Below, in pieces: positions 59,791-64,000 of a stretch of 64,000 nt of DNA. Source of the DNA: Blasia pusilla (Eukaryota; Marchantiophyta; Marchantiopsida; Blasiales); assembly GCA_050084515.1 (NCBI GenBank), contig CM114271.1, positions 62,124,001 to 62,188,000 on the forward strand, written 5' to 3'. How positions within the stretch are numbered: position 1 is the stretch's first letter; each line of letters opens with the position of its first letter. The notes under the pieces are model-generated. The model was given only the letters and a program-made list of their open reading frames with translations. It was not told the origin of the DNA and searched no databases. The translations under genes were made by a program, and so were the position numbers.

Positions 59791-61083
59791 CATGATTTGA
59801 GTTGCTAGATTTGCTACCAACTCATCAATATCATGCATCAAACACTCCTCCATATGAAAAATAAGCTACGTATTGAGCATATCATCCAACATCTCTAGTT
59901 GAGCGTTCATGTCATCAAACAAGATCGAGATGATAATGAGCAACTCAATAGGCTGACCTTGGGTTAGGAATCATCCAAAATTAACATCACATATGCTATA
60001 GGGACTTTAGAAGGTTTAATTGGGCTCGTCCCCTTCCCCGTGCTTGGGATTAGGAATTTTCCTCCCTCTATTCCCCTTGGATCCTTTCGTCCATTATCTC
60101 CTTGGTAAAAAAGGAAGGTGATATTATTGCTAAGAGATAAAAGATAAAGAACAACAAATTTTGTAATAGGCTAGGGATCCACTACAACTACAATACATAT
60201 TTGGAGAGTGAGAAGACAAGGGGAGGGGGAATTATTTGACCAATTATCATTTTTGTAAGTGCCTCGTGAGTCCTTGGCAAGTTTTGATATGAAACATTCG
60301 CAAGTCCTACTTACAAGTTATGTGTCAATTCTTTGCAAGTAGAATGGCCCTTTATATTAGTTTTAAGACTTACAAAATAAAATAAAATCTGCAAGTAGGA
60401 TGAGAGTTAAATGTGAGTATATTGTGAGTCTTGGGGACTCACAAAAATGGTGAATGCCCATCTAATTTATTATGTAACTCTCTCCGATATGTCCATCCAT
60501 GAGGTTTTGACCTTAGATGTGTTTTTGTATGGGTGTGTAGTGGAGTCATATATGGCTATATATGATTTCTTTTATCTACACTTTAAATGACTAATATAGT
60601 TGAGTATTTTTCATAAAATTAAAGTTACCACCATCTTCTTTCTTCTTTTGAATGATATGAGGTTTATCAATGGGTTAATATATGAAGGCATGCATCCACA
60701 CACTTGTCTACGAGATGTTATATATGCATACTTGCCATAAGTCATATTGGAAATAAAACCTCTATTCGAGCCGAAATGGATACAACCTTTGAGGGTGATT
60801 ATGGGTAATATTCTATGTCATATCCGAGATATAGTTAAATTTGTGGTAGAGTCCATATCAATGGTGTCATTGCCATTGCCTCCAAAATCAGCAAAAGGAA
60901 TCAATAAAAGGGTAATATAAGATACACATTTTTTTAAATCACGTTTTTTATCTCGCACGCAATCATGAAGCCAAGAGATGTGACCTCCATTTTGGACACT
61001 TAGGCATGTTCATTCTATTCCAAGAAGACACGAGCCCATAAATCTAGTAGATAGGTAAAAAGGGTACTATGGGGACTGTAATA
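59791..61083. other. AT-rich intergenic region
   Basis: No gene. The part at 60250-60430, with repeated ACTTACAAG and GCAAGT words, is reminiscent of the repeats near 35-36 kb. Confidence 0.35.
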
Positions 61084-62045
61084 CGACATTAAGGGGGTGC
61101 CCAAAAAGTGTTCTTGTTGGCCTATTAATGGAGGTATGGGGTGGATGGTATATAGTAAAGGAATCTACCTTGTGTTTTGAGACCAAACTCTAAATTTCCA
61201 TGCTCAATTGTATGGTCTTGGATGACTATCCTATTTTGTTCCCCTATGTTGGTGATATGTGTTTCCATTCCAAATAGAGGAAGATCATCAAGAGGGACCG
61301 TACCTTCTCAAAACATCTATTGTCTTCCTATGCCTTAACTATAGAGGACATCCCTCAACGTCATTACATTGCTGATGATCCACTACGATACAAAAAATGT
61401 ATGATTATATCGAAGATTTTGATCCCCATCAAGATGGTAACCCTTGATAGGAGTATATAGAGGATCAACACAAATAGTTCTATTGTTGGATAAATAACAT
61501 CCACTTCTTCGTATGCTTCATCAACCCGAACGGCCATTAATTATATGAGAAGAAGCCTACATTCCGACATTAAGGGGGTGCCCAAAAAGTGTTCATGTTG
61601 GCCTATTAGTGGAGGTATGGGGTGGATGGTATATAGTAAAGGAATCTATGTTGTGTTTTGAGACCAAACTCTAAATCTCCATGCTCAATTGTATGGTCTT
61701 GGATGACTATCCTATTTTGTTTCCCTATGTTGGTGATATGTATTTCCATTCCAAATAGAGGAAGATCATCAAGAGGGACCGTACCTTCTCAAAACATCTA
61801 TTGTCTTCCTATGCCTTAACTATAGAGGACATCCCTCAACTTCAATACATTGATGATGATCTAATACGATACAAGAAAATTTATGATTATATCGAAGATT
61901 TTGATCCCCATCAAGATGGTAACCCTTGATAGGAATATATAGAGGATCAACATAAATAGTTCTATTGTTGGATAAATGACATCCACTTCTTCTTGTGCTT
62001 CATCAACCCAAACGGCTATTAATTGTACAAGGAGAATCCTACATT
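61084..62045. repeat. Tandem duplication of a 481-bp unit
   Basis: Copy 1 is 61084-61564 and copy 2 is 61565-62045. They start with the same CGACATTAAGGGGGTGCCC and run in register to CCTACATT. By eye they differ at only a few per cent of positions. In one plus-strand frame parts look protein-like (LTIEDIPQ, DPLRYK) but stops interrupt both copies. The source is unknown, possibly an old transposon. Confidence 0.92.
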
Positions 62046-62600
62046 ATGATATAGATTAAGTCTTTGAAGGAGTTATGGTTATATGACATGAGTAGTTTAT
62101 GGCGTAGGGGATTTTATATAAGGATGATCTAGTAACCCTATCATGTATTTGAACATAGGACATCATAATCGAAGTTTTTGCTACAAGTAGAACTGCAAAA
62201 GAAATAAAATCAAACACCCAAATTTCATGAGTAAGAAGTAGTTGGGGAATCATGATAGCAACACACTCTTTAATGAATTGTATTCAAAATCCATCAAAGT
62301 AAGGTTCAGTAGAATATTCGGGATCAAATATTCGGTATGGAATTTTTAAGAAACTTTTGAGAAAAAAGAGCGTGATAGTTAGGTTTCCGATTTACAAGTG
62401 GACAAACTAGGTGTAATGTCAATGATGGAATATCCAACATAAAATTGAGGATCAAACATTCATGAATTTTCTGAAAAATACACCGAATATTCCGCTTATT
62501 CAAAACTTTGCATCAAAGCTCTATTTTAAGGGCACAACTAAACTATAAAACTTTTTACTGTCAATAATTGTTATATATGCAAGAATTTATTCAAATTATA
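62046..62600. other. AT-rich region before the copia gag remnant
   Basis: No gene recognised. A copia 5' LTR could lie here, but no partner is within the window. Confidence 0.3.
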
Positions 62601-64000
62601 TTTTTTCATGGTATTAGAGTGATAGGTATTTCATTATTTTTTATTTGGAAATCTATTGTTATGAGCAAATTCTTGAGAGATAGGTACTTCTTTCTTAGTT
62701 TGTGTTCATCCTCATCCATTTGATAACGGGAATTTAGATGGGACTAACGATAGACTTTGTAAGTTCACAATGACAATTATCCTCACATCATTTGAGATCT
62801 AGGAGATGATTACATAGTTCTATTCAAATCCACAAGTTATTGTGAATTTTGCATAAATATCATCGATTGGTGATGTAAATTCTATTTTATAGATCTCATA
62901 GAAATAGAAAATTGTTGATTCTCTTAAATGCTATTTCCACAAGTGTAATTGATTCTATCATGAATCTCATTCAATATACGAGCAACATTGTTCGGACATG
63001 GAACAATCTCAAGAATCAATATGAAACCACAAATAAGACTTGGATTCATATTTTGTAGAAGCATCTTATCTTTGAGAAATTTCCAAAAGTATAAATTGTA
63101 GAACAATTCTTGACTAAGATCAAGAATCTTCAAGACCAAATGACTTTTGCTGGAATTTTGAAGTCTTGGCTCACCATTGCATATGGATTTTGACTTAAGA
63201 TATGATGGGTTGGTCATAATGGTAAATACTCAAGTAAGACCCATGTTGCTAGCCTTTGAAAACATTAATCCAACATTGGTAGAAGAGGAAATGCGCCTCA
63301 AAACTATAGAGGGAAATGATGTCCCATTTAATTTATGACCATCATACATAGAGCAAGGAATGAAGATTTCAATTCAAATATTAAGAATGATTTATTTCCA
63401 ATTTTTAAGAAAGCGTTCAAATGCTTATATTGTGGTAAGATATGTTATCTTGTCAAGGATGATATCAATATGGATGATAATAATGGTTTCTTAAGATCTA
63501 GGAAGAAGTTTGGAAATTTCGTAGAAGTGGAAGAACATGAGGTAGATGCTTAGGGTAGCAATTGAGGAAATTTGCATACACGAAGAAGACTCCACAAAGT
63601 TAAAGAATGAAGATGGATGAGTGCTTGATAGTGGAGTTGGCATCCAAGCATATCACCAATCAAAAGGATTTGTATAGCTCCTTATATATGGCCTCCATGA
63701 GTCCATAAGAGCCCATCATTATTATTTTTTGAAATAATGTAAAGTTCCCAATAGAAGGTAAAGACCCATTTCTCTAGTCTTGCAAAAAGAAGATGAAAAG
63801 AAAAAACATATGTCCTACAAATACCAAATTTGAAGCAAATTGCAATATTATGCGAAAAAATCAAAGTTTATTTAAGGAAATCTACAAGAATCATTGAGGA
63901 TATCGATGCAAAGGAATAATTAATGTGTGAAGGTATCTAACGGGAAAATATCTACTAGTTGTATGCTCTCATTACAAGTGTACGTATAGACCAACAAGTT
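62600..64000 (+). mobile_element. Degenerate Ty1/copia gag-protease, cut by the window end
   Basis: Plus-strand remnants follow copia gag order. A FDNGNLDGTNDRLCKFTMTI-like segment (about 62720) corresponds to the usual FDGTNFxxWK start. TWNNLKNQYETTNKTWIH lies at about 63005-63050, and a stretch matching ...EEEMRLKTIEGND at 63280-63315. A knuckle remnant FKCLYCGKICYLVKDD follows (63418-63460), where C-x2-C-x4-H-x4-C is usual. Then comes LDSG at about 63630, and after a one-base slip ASKHITNQKDLYSSLYM, the protease active-site region. Stops interrupt it throughout. It is oriented opposite to the copia piece at 39-42 kb and is a separate copy. Confidence 0.75.

Overview
The window looks like nuclear DNA of a land plant. 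The evidence is a cytosolic ribosomal protein uS8 (RPS15A) gene split by GT-AG introns with telo-boxes in its promoter, a TPD1-type cysteine-rich secreted peptide gene, a three-exon DUF1218 membrane-protein gene, and an intronless nuclear tRNA-Leu(AAG). Most of the rest is decayed transposons and AT-rich repeats. A DNMT3-type methyltransferase in a retrotransposon and an R2-type LINE suggest a bryophyte, lycophyte, fern or other non-flowering lineage, but the species cannot be fixed from sequence alone.

Layout. 0.7-4.6 kb: broken plus-strand Helitron (Rep/helicase). 4.7-8.7 kb: broken minus-strand R2-like non-LTR retrotransposon (C2H2 finger, reverse transcriptase, restriction-like endonuclease), flanked on the right by a rearranged second copy of the Helitron 3' part. 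9.07-9.15 kb: tRNA-Leu. 9.9-10.56 kb: TPD1-like gene (minus). About 12.6-22.4 kb: a degenerate Ty3/gypsy-type element in the order gag, protease, C5-cytosine DNA methyltransferase, reverse transcriptase, RNase H, integrase, PHD finger. 23.69-26.03 kb: DUF1218 gene (plus). 26.5 kb: strong palindrome. 28-33 kb: short non-autonomous Helitrons around the RPS15A gene (31.2-32.4 kb, minus). 33-39 kb: AT-rich repeats and a long GA microsatellite. 39.2-41.8 kb: broken Ty1/copia pol (minus). 42.9-45.7 kb: diverged tandem array. 46.8-52.8 kb: second, distinct Helitron (minus) with a candidate accessory ORF. 53-62 kb: repeats, including a 481-bp tandem duplication. 62.6-64 kb: broken Ty1/copia gag-protease (plus), running off the end.

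The four host genes (tRNA-Leu, TPD1-like, DUF1218, RPS15A) appear intact and have no evident functional link. All large transposons carry frameshifts, stops or lost catalytic residues, so they are fossils here. The most notable item is the gypsy-type element carrying both a DNMT3-like methyltransferase and a PHD finger, that is, a potential writer and reader of chromatin marks in one retrotransposon.
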